DNA from: Lonicera japonica
Lineage: Eukaryota; Streptophyta; Magnoliopsida; Dipsacales; Caprifoliaceae
Length of the DNA stretch: 64,000 bases
Reading direction: 5' to 3'
Assembly (NCBI GenBank): GCA_021464415.1
Contig: CM038467.1
Location: forward strand, 23,840,011 to 23,904,010
Shown: in pieces, positions 1 to 10,880 of the stretch
Layout of the letters: every line of letters starts with the position of its first letter
How positions within the stretch are numbered: the first letter of the stretch is position 1
Notes under the pieces: model-generated
Database searches by the model: none
Told to the model about the DNA's origin: nothing
What the model saw: only the letters and a program-made list of their open reading frames with translations
Made by a program: the position numbers and the translations under genes

Positions 1-139
1 CTCGATCCATATTTAACTAAATAGATAAAATTCTGGTGCAAATCCCATTCATTGATGGATCTACGTGATTCGTGTATATACTTGATTTTTATTCACCTAC
101 GTATCTAATTTAGAATGCAAAATTAAAATCACACCAAAA

Positions 140-235
140 TTTTTTGTTAGTGTAGTGGTAAAAATTGATTCATGGAGGTTTGTTGGTTCAAATCACATCA
201 CCAATAAGTATTTTTTGTAAATTAATAATTATATT
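140..235 (+). repeat. SINE-like (tRNA-derived) remnant
   Basis: TAGTGTAGTGG at about 149-159 fits the pol III A-box pattern, and GGTTCAAATC at about 185-194 fits a B box, with tRNA-like spacing. No intact tRNA cloverleaf or terminator is visible. This is a pattern-based inference. Confidence 0.3.
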
Positions 236-735
236 ATTAAAATAAAAAACTTACCCAAGGTGCGTTTTAATTTATATATACATAACTAACTTAATTACCT
301 GGAGTAAATATTAAAAGTTTAAATCCCATTAATTCAGTAATTTCGAGCAGATGAAAAAAAATGTGGGAGAATGGGACGAATTCTTAAATCAACCAAGTCA
401 ATATGGGAGGAATTAATAGATGTATGTACAAATTGGTCCGAATAATTTTTACTATTGAAAAAAGAAAAAAAATAGAGATAATGGGTTATAAGGTCTCGCT
501 CCGTAATGTGTTATAACTCTAAGGACAGATTCATGTTTAATAAAGGGAAGTAGTACTAATTTCATAATTTTGTTTTACAATAAGGACACTTTTCATAATA
601 TTAATTTATTTTAAGGAAAATGATAAATGTTGATGGACAAAACTACCCTACTATATCATTTATTCTAATTATACAAAAGATATATTATTCTCTCTTACAT
701 ACACATAGTTTAGAGAGAGAAAACAAAAAACAAGA
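236..735. other. AT-rich intergenic DNA
   Basis: No gene or clear element is visible. The stretch ends in a CT/GA-rich leader-like segment just before the trinucleotide repeats. Confidence 0.5.
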
Positions 736-752
736 GAAAAGAGAAGTTGTCT

Positions 753-876
753 CACCACCACCACCACCACCACCACTACCACCACCACCACCTTACTCTC
801 CGATCGTATCTCCGAGAGGATCATCGTTCTCATCATCATCGTTCTCATCATCATCATCATCTTCTTCTTCTTCTTT
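753..876 (+). repeat. Trinucleotide microsatellites (CAC)n, (TCA)n, (TTC)n
   Basis: An almost pure CAC run (753-792) is followed by TCA and TTC runs (about 822-876). Open frames through them encode only Pro-, Ser- or Val-rich low-complexity peptides. They look like a repeat-rich leader rather than a protein gene. Confidence 0.75.
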
Positions 877-1171
877 TCTAGATCTGCAATCGTAAAATAT
901 ATATAACTTTTGATCGAATCGTTGGATTTGGCTGATTTTTGGATATGTTGTTCGGAAGACAAAGTTACTATTATTGCGCGAAAAATTAAGACAATCAGAT
1001 GTCGTTTTGCTATCGAAATCGATCAATTTTGACAGCCCAGCGGGATTTGAAAAAAAATATGATTGTAACTCTTTTTTTTATTTTTTTATAAACCCTACGT
1101 CGATCCATATCTATATACATATAAATAAATTGAGTGGATGTTGATCTCATTAATTTTGTTGTTCTCTATTT

Positions 1172-1611
1172 TGTAATGGTGCTAAAATTATTTTAGCACT
1201 TTCTGATTTGTTGTTCAAGTGGTGTTATCTTATGGTTGTTGTTCAGAAGGTGCTAAATGCATTTAGCACCTTCTGGTTGTGGTGCTTAATGTATTTAGCA
1301 CATTCTGGTTGCTGTCCAGAGGGTGCTAAATGCATTTAGCACCTTTTGGTTGCTCTCTAGGGGGTGCTAAATGCATTTAGTACCTTTTGGTTGTAGCGCT
1401 AAATGCATTTAGCACCTTATTGTTGCTGTCTAGCGGGTGCTAAATGCATTTAACACATTCTGGTTGTAGCGCTAAATGCATTTAGCACCTTATTGTTGCT
1501 GTCTAGCGGGTGCTAAATGCATTTAGCACCTTCTGGTTGTGGTGCTAAATGCATTTAGCACCCTCTGGTTGCTGTCCAAAGGGTGCTAAATGCATTTAGC
1601 ACCCTCTGATT
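1172..1611. repeat. Minisatellite of a perfect 20-bp palindrome
   Basis: About eleven copies of GTGCTAAATGCATTTAGCAC, a self-complementary core, are separated by spacers such as TTCTGGTTGCTGTCCAGAGG. The period is about 35-40 bp. Some cores carry single changes (for example near 1281, 1379 and 1450), and the first (1174) is a divergent version with AAATTATTT in the middle. The array lies in non-coding DNA, with tracts resembling AATAAGGACA/TGTCCTTTAT about 600 bp to the left and 90 bp to the right. Confidence 0.85.
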
Positions 1612-1875
1612 GCTGTTGGTATTATAATGAGACGATATTATAAGGAAAGGGTATTAGTGTCTTTTTTGTATAGTGTCTTTAATTTACACAGCTAAATTTT
1701 AAATGTCCTTTATAATTATATTATTATTATAATGAGCCCTTATACCTAATTGCCTCAAAAAAATAAGAGGGTACTGAAGTAACGAAGTTATTTTTAAATA
1801 ATAATATTTATATTTTTAAAATACAGTTCACTATTGGATATGCTTTAAGGAATAATATTGGTCAAATTTAGAATT
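1612..1875. other. AT-rich spacer
   Basis: No gene seen. It contains ATAATGAGCCCTTATACC, which faintly mirrors TTATAAGGTCTCGC near 487 and might be a worn terminal repeat around the minisatellite. Confidence 0.3.
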
Positions 1876-1878
1876 TAA

Positions 1879-2231
1879 GGCCCTGTTTGGTTTGGTGGGT
1901 GTTTAATTTTTAAAATTTTAAAAACTCAATTTAAAATCAACTTTACTTTTACATTTTTTAAAATTTATTTCACTTTACTTTTTCTTTCTAAAAAAACTTT
2001 TAAACCATCATAACTTAAAATCCAAAAATCAAAATTAAATAAAAAATATATATTTGAAACCTACTCGTTGAGATTTATAAAATAAGATCCATTATGACTG
2101 TTTTTTGAAAATTTTTTACGAGAATTTTTAGTTGGTTGAAAAAAACTTAAACAAAAATCAAATTCACTTTTCAACATACTTCAAAATTCTACCAAATACT
2201 ATATTTTAAAAACTCAACTCAAAACATCACA
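1879..2231 (+). mobile_element. Tourist-like MITE, copy 1
   Basis: It starts GGCCCTGTTTGGTTTGGTGG after the trinucleotide TAA (1876-1878), the usual target duplication of PIF/Harbinger MITEs. The body is closely similar to the reverse complement of 8766-9133, so the two are family members in opposite orientation. The right terminal repeat is shortened (ATCACA where the sister has ATCAACCAAACATAACT) and abuts the next MITE. Confidence 0.7.
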
Positions 2232-2234
2232 TAA

Positions 2235-2556
2235 GGTCTCGTTTGGTTCACAGATTTTAGTACTCGGAAAAGAAAAGTCTTTCCTTTTCTTTGTTTGGCA
2301 AGCACAAATTCCGAAAACACTTTCCTGAGAGAGGAAAAAAAAGGGGGTAAAACTATTCCTCTCAAAACACATGAGATTGATTTTTTCATGTGATTTTCAA
2401 GCATTTATTGCAAAAAAATTGTACAATAATAGCATTACCAAAATACTTTTCGTGCTTTACCAAACACAAGAAAGGAAACTTGATAAGAAATTTAGTTTCT
2501 TACCTTCATAGGAAAGATAAGAGAATTGATTTCCCTTCTATGAACCAAACGAAACC
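2235..2556. mobile_element. Tourist-like MITE with TAA duplication
   Basis: Terminal inverted repeats GGTCTCGTTTGGTTCA (left) and TGAACCAAACGAAACC (right) are flanked on both sides by TAA (2232-2234 and 2557-2559). It is 322 bp with no coding capacity. It sits directly against the preceding MITE and shares the TAA between them. Confidence 0.8.
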
Positions 2557-2559
2557 TAA

Positions 2560-3098
2560 GGGTTTGGTTAGTTTTCATTAATTACTTTAATACATGAGAG
2601 CATCCATAGCGTACTCATCGACTACAGTGGGTAAGTATGATGCTTTTATCTTAAAAACACAAGCAGTGTTATGTTTTTAAAAGATGAATTATTGCTATTA
2701 TATAGGATCATTAAATATTTAATTTAAAATTTACTTTTAAGTATAATTTTTTAAATTATTTTTCAATTTGATTTGTATATGGTAAACTATTTTAAAAAAT
2801 TTACAAAAAAATATAATATTTAGTTTTTATTCATTTCTTAAAATTTCTCTAAAATACAAAAAAAAATGATCCTTTTTGCTTGAGTGAATTTTCAAAATTG
2901 ATGAACCAAACACAATTTACTTTTTAGAAGAAAACCCAACCAAACAACCTCAGAGCTGACTAGACTTTTAAACTCCATGTGACGATAAAAACATAAAGAG
3001 ATTAAAAAAAGTGAAAAATATATCACAAAATCAATTATTTCCTTTTTTAAATCATAAATTTAGTAATATTGTTTTGAATAATTTTCTAACATTTTTAC
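2560..3098. other. AT-rich DNA with MITE-end fragments
   Basis: GGGTTTGGTTAG at 2560 and CCCAACCAAACAACC near 2936 could be the ends of one more worn MITE of about 390 bp. No gene seen. Confidence 0.3.
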
Positions 3099-3100
3099 TA

Positions 3101-4032
3101 AGAGCATCTCTGATGGGGATGTATAAAAATAGCCAACTCAATATTTTGTAAATTTTAGACATTATATAATTTTTTTGTTATTCCAATGGTTGTGTAAAAT
3201 TAATGCCAACTAAGCTCTTGTGTATAATGGCTGTGTATTTTGCACATCCAATTTACGCAGCCAAATAAGATTCTCTCTCTACCCACTCATTTTCTCTCCT
3301 TATTAACTAAATCACACAACTCACATTCTTTCTCCATCCACTTATTCTCTCTCCACTCGCTCGTTAGCTTTTTTCATTTGCGTAGTTTTTTGCTCTTTAG
3401 AGCATCTCTAATAGTAAGAATATCTCCAATAGCAATGTGTAAAATTGATGTGTAAAAACATGTGGACTAATAAATAATTGATATTTGATTGATAAAAAGT
3501 TGTTTTACACATAAATTATGCACATTTTTATTTTTGCTCCAATTATTCGTACTTATAATCTTGTGTAAAATTATAATACACCAATTATATGAAAACACAT
3601 CGAATATATAATATTCAACATTTTTTATAAATATCTTGATGAGTAAAATTCAAATATGCAAGTTTATTACAAAATATATTTTAAATTTTTAATTATACTA
3701 TTTTGAAGTTTTTGTAAAAAGTTTGAGAGAAAAAATGATGAGGTGGATGTGTAAAATATACACCCATTTTACACAAAAGATGATGTAGCATATTTTACAC
3801 AACACCATTGAAGCACCAAAAATTATACACAAATCCTATGTGACATGGTTTACACATGCATATTGGAGATGCTTTTATGTGGCTATTTTTTATCGGACCA
3901 CTTATTTTTACACATGAGTATTAACATTGCCTATTGGAAAGTAAATAGGTTTGTATAAATTTTTTGTATAGAACGCATTTGTCATGTAATATTTACATAA
4001 TAATTTTACATAACCCTATTGGAAATGCTTTA
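3101..4032. mobile_element. Nested MITEs with GAGCATCTC ends
   Basis: The outer element runs from AGAGCATCTCTGATGGGG (3101) to CCCTATTGGAAATGCTTT (about 4014-4031). An inner, related element occupies about 3399-3876, from AGAGCATCTCTAATAG to TATTGGAGATGCTTTTA. Outer parts 3120-3398 and 3880-4030 align with 10881-11013 plus 11505-11821, so this is a family with at least two copies here. Short CT-rich frames inside are not genes. Confidence 0.65.
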
Positions 4033-4464
4033 ATAACGCCCTTTATATCCAACTTCAATCTTCACCTTGTTATTCCCTCCCTTTAAAACCCATCAACTCC
4101 CAAATTTAATTATAACTGATTTTAGGCATGTTTTCTCTTATTTCACTTTTTATAAGACTATAACGATGTGGATTGAGCTTTAAATTTAACACCTTGTTGT
4201 GTTAGGTGAATTTTTGGAACATATTCCTTAATCAAACAAAACTGAAAATCATCTTGTCTATTTATGTTTGCTATGTGATTAAAGTATTTTCTTTTACTTT
4301 ATAATCATTGGGTTATATTTGGTTTACCCTGACAAACATTTTGATGTAGTTATTTATGAATTATCTATAATATCTTCAATAACTTCATGTTGTTTTTTTC
4401 TTCAAATAAAAGAATGTTAGACGTAAGAAAGTTGATATAGTTGTTTTTGATATATTATATTATG
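4033..4464. other. AT-rich intergenic DNA
   Basis: No gene, element end or repeat recognised. Confidence 0.4.
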
Positions 4465-4610
4465 CAGGCAGATTCAAGAAATTTTATTGGGGGATCATAC
4501 AATTTTTAATAACGTGACATATTTAATATAAAAAATGTAAAATTGCATTACAAAATAGAAAAAATATAAAGTTGCACTACAAAATACGTATCTTTCAAAG
4601 TTCAATATTA

Positions 4611-4823
4611 CTAAAATTGTGTTCGACGTTCTTTCAAGTCACAAAATTCATTAATGATTGACTCGGTACTAATATTTCTTGTAATTTCCATTTCAATGAA
4701 GATAGTCAAATAATTTATAATAAAATCATCTTCCATTTTATTTCGAAGTTTTGATTTAACAATACTCATAGCCAATAATGCACGCTATGTGGTTGCGGTA
4801 GAAACTGGAAAGGTAAGAATCAA
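4611..4823 (-). pseudogene. hAT transposase C-terminal dimerisation relic
   Basis: Reading leftward from 4823 gives LILTFPVSTATT, a stop, then RALLAMSIVKSKLRNKMEDD and ending CDLKERRTQF followed by TAG. The PVSTATxxRAxSAM...VKxxLRNKM pattern is typical of the dimerisation region of plant hAT transposases of the TTF zinc-finger type. An in-frame stop replaces the codon after TATT. The rest of the transposase could not be found to the right, so this is a non-functional fragment. Confidence 0.7.
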
Positions 4824-5002
4824 CCTTTCCAATATATCTATTAGTAGATAGACCAAAGACTTTCTACTTTTCACCATCCATTGACATATATCAAAAATAA
4901 TGCACAAATTTTAAAATTCTAAATGGTAGAGTACATCAAGCTTATAATGTTGTAGTTGAACTTGCAGGAAATCTCTTTCATACTCTATATCACCAATTCA
5001 CC

Positions 5003-5113
5003 ATCTTTGTAAGTCCACTGTCCATACTCAATTTCTCAAAATTTAATAATAATAATTAAAAAAAAAAACATAAATCATATAATATGGAGTATGGACAATG
5101 GACTTACAAAGAT
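5003..5113 (-). repeat. 27-bp inverted repeat with 57-nt loop
   Basis: Arm 5003-5029 (ATCTTTGTAAGTCCACTGTC...) is the reverse complement of arm 5087-5113, with one mismatch. On the minus strand that mismatch becomes a G-U pair, so a minus-strand RNA would form an unbroken 27-bp stem. It lies inside the hAT remnant. Confidence 0.7.
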
Positions 5114-5399
5114 TGAGTAGCTTTAATTGCCAGTGGCAACCTATGGACAAGTAGAACTACGGTCGATAGTAGTGGGCTGGCAGCATGATCGAACTCATAA
5201 ACTGTCGATCGTTGATTTTTTTTCTGTTGTTCTCTCAAGAGCTCTCTCTACTATTTTTTATTATTATTGTTTAGGGGGGGACCACAATATAAATTTCATA
5301 CACTGAAATTTATTTATTTATTTATGTATTTTAAAAAAATTAAAATTGGGGGGGGGGGGACCATGGCCCCCCTTTTAATACACATACATCCGCCATTGA

Positions 5400-7745
5400 T
5401 ACTAGACATTCATTAACGAGGTGCTTTCACAAACTCTTTTTCTGCATATAGCTAAAAAAATGTTTAATTGGTAAAGAAGTATCTAAATTGCAAAGTATCT
5501 TTCCTTTTAACTTAATTTAGTGTCATAACCAAATGAGATAGCTTATACTAGCTTTGGGTTTATATATACATTGATAAGAAGGTTTGATTGGTATAATTGG
5601 AATACGCCAAATAGGATAATGGTGTTTGCTTAACATAGTAAATTATACCAGTTGTATTTATACTATATCTATTCGGCTTTTGTCGAATGAATGATCAAAT
5701 CTAGATAAATTAATTACCTCATGTCTACACCATCTAGTAATACCAAACCAAGAATATGAAGAAATAATTATATCCGACATCTAAATTTAGTGTGTCAAGC
5801 ACACTTAGATAGAACTAATGCAAACTGTGGCACCTATTTTGCTATATTATATTTAAGAATTAATTTTTAAATACTTTAAAAACATATAATAATGTTTACT
5901 CAGGTGAAAAAAATGAATTTTTGAAATATATTTTCTTCCTAAAACCTCTGTGTGGATTGACGATATGTCGTAAAATTCTAATGACTATGTTTGTACATTG
6001 TTTGCAATAGCTATATGGTTTGTTTGGTATAATAAAAATTAGATCGTTTAAGGGGAAGCGTGCTTTATGGCATCGAGAATTACAAAAAAAGTTGGTTGCA
6101 TTATGAATCTCGTTTTTTGGGAAATAATGAAAATCTCAGGCATTCTTTAAGGTGGTGCTATTTTCACAAAAGAAATACTTGATTACTAGTTTTTTACCTA
6201 TTCGATGGGCAATTTTTTTTACAAATTTTGTACATTTTATACTTTGTTGACTTTAAAATTATGTAGGTTAATTTTGTTTCTAATTATAATTTCAAAACTT
6301 GGAATCACATTCTTAAATACGTCTTTATAGCATTAGATTACCATATAACCAACGTGATATGTTGACGTTTATAAAACTATGATTACATCAATTTTTTTAA
6401 AAACATACATAAAATTGTTCTTATAATTCAAACCATGTGATACAAAAGCTTTTCATGTATTTTATAAGTCTTAAAAAGTAATGAGTGCTAGTTGACATTA
6501 GTGCAAATTGCATTATGACTCTATTATATCATACATAATGGATGGGAGTTTGGGATTCAAAATTAATTTCAATGATCCCAATCAAGTCACATAGTTCTTC
6601 AAGTTAGCTTTAAGTTAGTAAGCCTTTAAAAAAATTTCCCTCCTACCTATAATTTGAATCACAACCTTTTCATATCTTACAGTATCAATTTGCATAAAAA
6701 AATCTATTACATTAATGTTCAAAACTGGTTAGGTCAAACACAACACAACGAATGTGCGGCCATTAATATATTCACGAAGAAATAACAATTTTAATGCAAA
6801 AATTATTTTGTCAAATTGATTTATTAAAAAAAGAAAAATAAACAAATATACATTATTAGCAAGAAAATTGTGAAAATCGTAAAGATAAAATTAGTATTTT
6901 CTATTCGAAGCTGATTATATATATAAAACAATAAACACCTACAACAAAAGAAAAGAAAAAAGTTCTTCATTACCTGGCTCATTTTTTTCTTTAAAAAATT
7001 ATCCCAGGTTCTCGTTATTTAATATAAAGTTGATCACCTATATTTCATTAGTTTATTTTTACCCTTTTTATCTACGGTCAAATGCCATATATATACAAAT
7101 AGGAAGTCGATATGTTACATGTATATAAATATGTATTATACACGAGAATACGAAAATAAATACTTATAATATTTAAAAAAACCACAATTTTCTGAAAGGA
7201 GAATAAAAAGACATTAATGTAAGGAATAAAGAAGTGCTTTATTGGATAAAACACCTAATACAATTAATAACCCACAATAAATGACATTAATATATAGTTA
7301 TTTCTATCAATTAATATAGTAATTATGGAGAAACTTCCTTTATTTTACTATTATGTAACGTAATAGATATTCTCACTAAAAAAGAAAGAAGTGTAAACTC
7401 CCGTTTTCATCATTTTCATCCCCATTCAATTAATCACTCATTAACATTAATCTCTCATATTATTCTTCTTTTTCTTCTTCGTTAGATTTTATTTTCCTTC
7501 TTCCTCATCTTGTTCTTCTACACACACACATACACACACACATATATATCTTATCTTTTACTTTGGCAAACACACATTAATATTTAAATTCGAAATTCAA
7601 ATTTAAAAGTAATAACACAGAAGTTATAAATAAAAATTAACTATTTTACTATATAAATAAAATTTACTCTAGTACTGAAGACCATTATTTAGGATGGGGA
7701 TGGCAAAAGTTATTCTAAATATGTGTTTTTCTTCTCTTTTTTTTT
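5400..7745. other. AT-rich intergenic DNA without a recognised gene
   Basis: I found no ORF with coding character, no RNA gene and no clear element ends. A CA/TA microsatellite lies near 7520-7547. Confidence 0.45.
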
Positions 7746-7750
7746 CCTGA

Positions 7751-8113
7751 TTTATACAATAGGAAAGAAATGAAATTGGGTACACGAAGAAGGTTCCCTT
7801 GACTATGGGGAACCGAATTTATAGCATATATTTGACTTTTGGAGATTGAGTGTAACATTTAGGTGATATAAAGAATAATGTTTAACGACAATGCCTTACT
7901 ATACTTCTAAGCACCGAGTAATAGGCTTATACTCGGCCCCTAACAACTAAATAACATAATTCTCAAGGAGCAAATAATCCTACTTATATATGTTTATACA
8001 AATGTTCATACTCAATCTCCACAAACCGAATATAGGCTACAAATTCGGTTCCCCATAATCGAGAGAACCTTCTTTATGTGCCCAGATTCATTTTTGTGTA
8101 TTATTGTATATAA
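7751..8113. mobile_element. Foldback MITE with long terminal inverted repeats
   Basis: The left arm (7751-7865) includes GAAGAAGGTTCCCTTGACTA and TGGGGAACCGAATTTATAGC. The right arm (about 8000-8113) is its reverse complement with about 10-15% differences, including GGAGATTGAGTGTAAC against GTTCATACTCAATCTCC. The arms are about 100 bp and the loop about 130 bp. No target duplication was identified. Confidence 0.7.
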
Positions 8114-8368
8114 TTTATTGTGTATGTTAAGAAAACACAATAAATATGAACATTCAATTCTCTTATCTCTACCATTCTCTATAACTTAGAGTTTCTTTGT
8201 GTTGCATTAAGATTAGATAAATACAAGAATTTAAAAATTATTGTTGGGAAGAAGAAGAATAATTAATGATTAATTATAATTAGTTTGTGTTGCATCAAGG
8301 TAGATAACTATACGAATTTAGATTCTATTATGAAGAAGAAGAAAGATGATTAATGATTAATTATAATT

Positions 8369-8517
8369 GTATCAAGGGTACATGAATGTAAAAATTTATA
8401 TTGCATTGTTGAGAAAAATAAGAGGAAGTAGAAGGATGAGAAGTATCAAGGGTACATGAATGTAAGAATTTATATTACATTGTTGAGAAAAATACGAGGA
8501 AGTATAAGGATGAGAAA
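8369..8517. repeat. 74-bp tandem duplication
   Basis: Two adjacent near-identical copies begin GTATCAAGGGTACATGAATG at 8369 and 8443. They are flanked by several copies of GATTAATGATTAATTATAAT (about 8261, 8350 and 8519). No coding content. Confidence 0.75.
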
Positions 8518-8765
8518 GATTAATGATTAATTATAATTAATCATTAATCTACGAGTATTAAAGTGGGAGTGCTAAAGGATGTAGTGAGAGCGTGGATGAG
8601 TAAAAAAGAGTTAGTGAGAGTAGTAATAACTGTGGGAGTAATACCAAACACTTATAAAAGTGAAAATAGCATCACCCTTTTTGTATTGCCCTTTGAAAAT
8701 AGCGGCTAGCGCCTTGTAATAAATTTATTAGGATCAATTTTGATACAGCAACTTTTAAAGATTAA

Positions 8766-9133
8766 AGTTATGTTTGGTTGATATTTTGAGTTGAGTTTTT
8801 AAATTGACTTTTTAAAATCTGGTGTTTTGTAGAATTTGGAAGTATGTTGAAAAGTGAATTTGATTTTTGTTTGAGTTTTTTTCAACCAACTAAAAGATCT
8901 CATAATTTTTTTTCAAAAAATAGTAAAAAATGGATCTTATTTTATAAATTTCGACGAGTAAGTTTCAAATATATATATTTTTATCTAATTTTGATTTTTG
9001 AATTTAAAATTCTAATATTTTTTTTTTAAAAAAGTAAAATAAAATAAATTTTAAAAAATATAAAAATAAAATTATTTTTAAGTAAAAATTCTAAAATTTT
9101 AAAAAATGAACGACCACCAAACCAAACGGGGCC
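8766..9133 (-). mobile_element. Tourist-like MITE, copy 2
   Basis: The reverse complement of this 368-bp element aligns with 1879-2231. It is flanked by TAA at 8763-8765 and 9134-9136. The right end CCAAACGGGGCC matches the family terminal repeat. The short ORF across it is a shadow of AT-rich sequence. Confidence 0.75.
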
Positions 9134-9146
9134 TAAAAATCGTATG

Positions 9147-9858
9147 TAGGGCTGTCAATTCGGGTTCGCGTGTCGTGTTCGGGTCGTGTCAACACACAAA
9201 TATTACAGTATTAGTGTCAATCCGAACACGACCCCTTTAACTAATCGTGTAATTTATATTAACTCGAACATGACCTGTTTATTTTACATGTTACACGATA
9301 CAACCCGACTAACCCGTTTAATAAATAGGTCGTGTTAAATCTACAACTCGACACGACACGATTAGCCTTTTAAGATTATAATGACAATTAAGTCTCATGT
9401 GAAAAAAATTAACTTGCTTTATAATAGTTTAAAATTTTTAATAAGTAATAATAAGTATCACCCAATACCAAAATTCAATATTAATATTCTATAGTCAAAA
9501 TATATAACATTCCATCACCGAAGTATAAACAAAAACATACAAAATTAATACTTTATCCATCATAAAAAACATAATAACTATCATCTATACCAATACTCAA
9601 AATAAGAATATAATTGGTCAAGCAAGATGGCAAAATAAAATATATATATATCTGCAAAAGAAAATAAAAATAATAATTATGTTAATTGCGGGTTAATTTC
9701 AAGTTAACGGGTTAACCCGAACAAGACCTGCTTAGTTTGCGGATTAAGCGTGTCTGACCTAAAGTTAACACAAATTTATTTATACTTGACTCAAACCTAT
9801 TAATTTCGTGTCGAATTTATGTCGAATTAACGTGTCTTGTCAAATATTACCTGGCCCT
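9147..9858. mobile_element. Short Mutator-like element with 9-bp duplication
   Basis: It begins TAGGGCTGTCAATTCGGG and ends CCTGGCCCT, and is bounded by the exact 9-mer AATCGTATG at 9138-9146 and 9859-9867. A 9-bp duplication is the hallmark of Mutator-like elements. The interior has runs of GTCGTGTCGGGTT type and no ORF. It belongs to the widespread TAGGGSTGTxMA class of plant repeats. Confidence 0.75.
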
Positions 9859-10160
9859 AATCGTATGGGATTAGTGTGGTAATTTGCAATGAATTATGTG
9901 ACTTTTTGTCCGACTCTGTGATATCATGAGCACATTTTTAGATGCCCAAATTGCTGAGCCGTAATTAATTTGTGTTTTCTCACATTCATCTTGAAAGAGA
10001 CATTTTAGTTGTTATCCACATGCTGAGCCACGACAAACTTTAAGAAATATTTAACGCTTAATAATATGTTAAAGAAATTTTTTTTTCTAGAAATTAGGTA
10101 GAAGGACTTATTATACATTGATTTTTACCAAAAATCCAATGAATAATATTTTTTTGAATG

Positions 10161-10674
10161 AAGGGCCTATTTTTAATTGGTAATTAGTGTAAGAGGCTTA
10201 TTTTGTTTTATATTTTAAATGAATGTATTTGAATAAATTTAAATATCATTTAATTAATAAAAACATGTTATGTATTACCTAAATTACCCCTTTTTATGAA
10301 ATTTTCACAAAAAATATGGACTGCAAAGTTCATATTGCAGTGAAATATAGACTGCAAAGTTCGTATTGCAGTGAAATATGGACTGCAATATGAACTTTGC
10401 ACTAAAAATATGGACTGCAAAGTTCACATTGCAGTAAAATATGGACTGCAATATGAACTTTGCACTAAAAATATCGACTGCAAAGTTCACATTGCAGTGA
10501 AATATGGACTGCAAAGTTCATATTGCAGTGAAATATAGACTACAAAGTTCATATTGCAGTCCATATTTTAATGCATATTGGTATTTTTTAGTTTATTTTA
10601 AGGGTTGGGATGTCATTTTATAATAAAAAAAAAGACACATGTCATATTATCAATAAAATAAAAAATAGGCCCTT
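10161..10674. mobile_element. Putative non-autonomous element carrying a palindromic array
   Basis: AAGGGCCTATTTTTAA on the left and TAAAAAATAGGCCCTTT on the right are inverted repeats enclosing the array at 10314-10566. A second, weaker pair (GGACTTATTA near 10114 and TAATAAGCCC near 10722) could mark a wider boundary. No clear target duplication, so the ends are provisional. Confidence 0.45.
10314..10566. repeat. Palindromic minisatellite (ACTGCAAAGTTCATATTGCAGT)n variants
   Basis: About eight units of 30-33 bp alternate between ACTGCAAAGTTCATATTGCA and its reverse complement TGCAATATGAACTTTGCA, joined by GAAATATGG or CTAAAAATATGG. The minus-strand ORF over it is repetitive and not a gene. 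Confidence 0.85.
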
Positions 10675-10880
10675 TATTTAAAAAAAAATTATTCCTTAAC
10701 TTTAGTGTGAAAATCTTTCTCTAATAAGCCCTTTTTTTCAATTGCCCCTTTTTTTTTTCGCGACGAAAGTAATTTAACAAGTCGTTGTCTAGATAATTTT
10801 TTTAAAATGTCTACAATTTCATGCTGTAGATAAAAGAGTTCCTGATTTTTTATTATCTTTTTTCCATGCATATGTGTGTG

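Larger units (their letters stand above)
4465..5398 (-). mobile_element. Decayed hAT element
   Basis: It contains a minus-strand hAT dimerisation-domain relic. Left end CAGGCAGATTCAAG and right end CATCCGCCATTG (inverted: CAATGGCGGATG) resemble hAT terminal repeats. The flanking 8-mers ATATTATG and ATACTAGA are only partly alike, so the target duplication is decayed or the ends are slightly misplaced. Most of the transposase is gone, and G-runs occur near 5273 and 5348. Confidence 0.55.

Noticed and set aside
620..1026. Overlapping ORFs on both strands rich in Pro, Ser, Val and Asp/Glu
   Set aside because: They are translations of CAC, TCA and TTC microsatellites; no conserved sequence outside the repeats.
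1172..1611. CRISPR-like appearance of regularly spaced repeats
   Set aside because: Spacers are themselves repeated, cores are palindromic, and the DNA is from a plant nucleus with no cas genes.
10305..10514. 69-residue minus ORF
   Set aside because: Peptide repeats with the DNA array; no codon bias or family.
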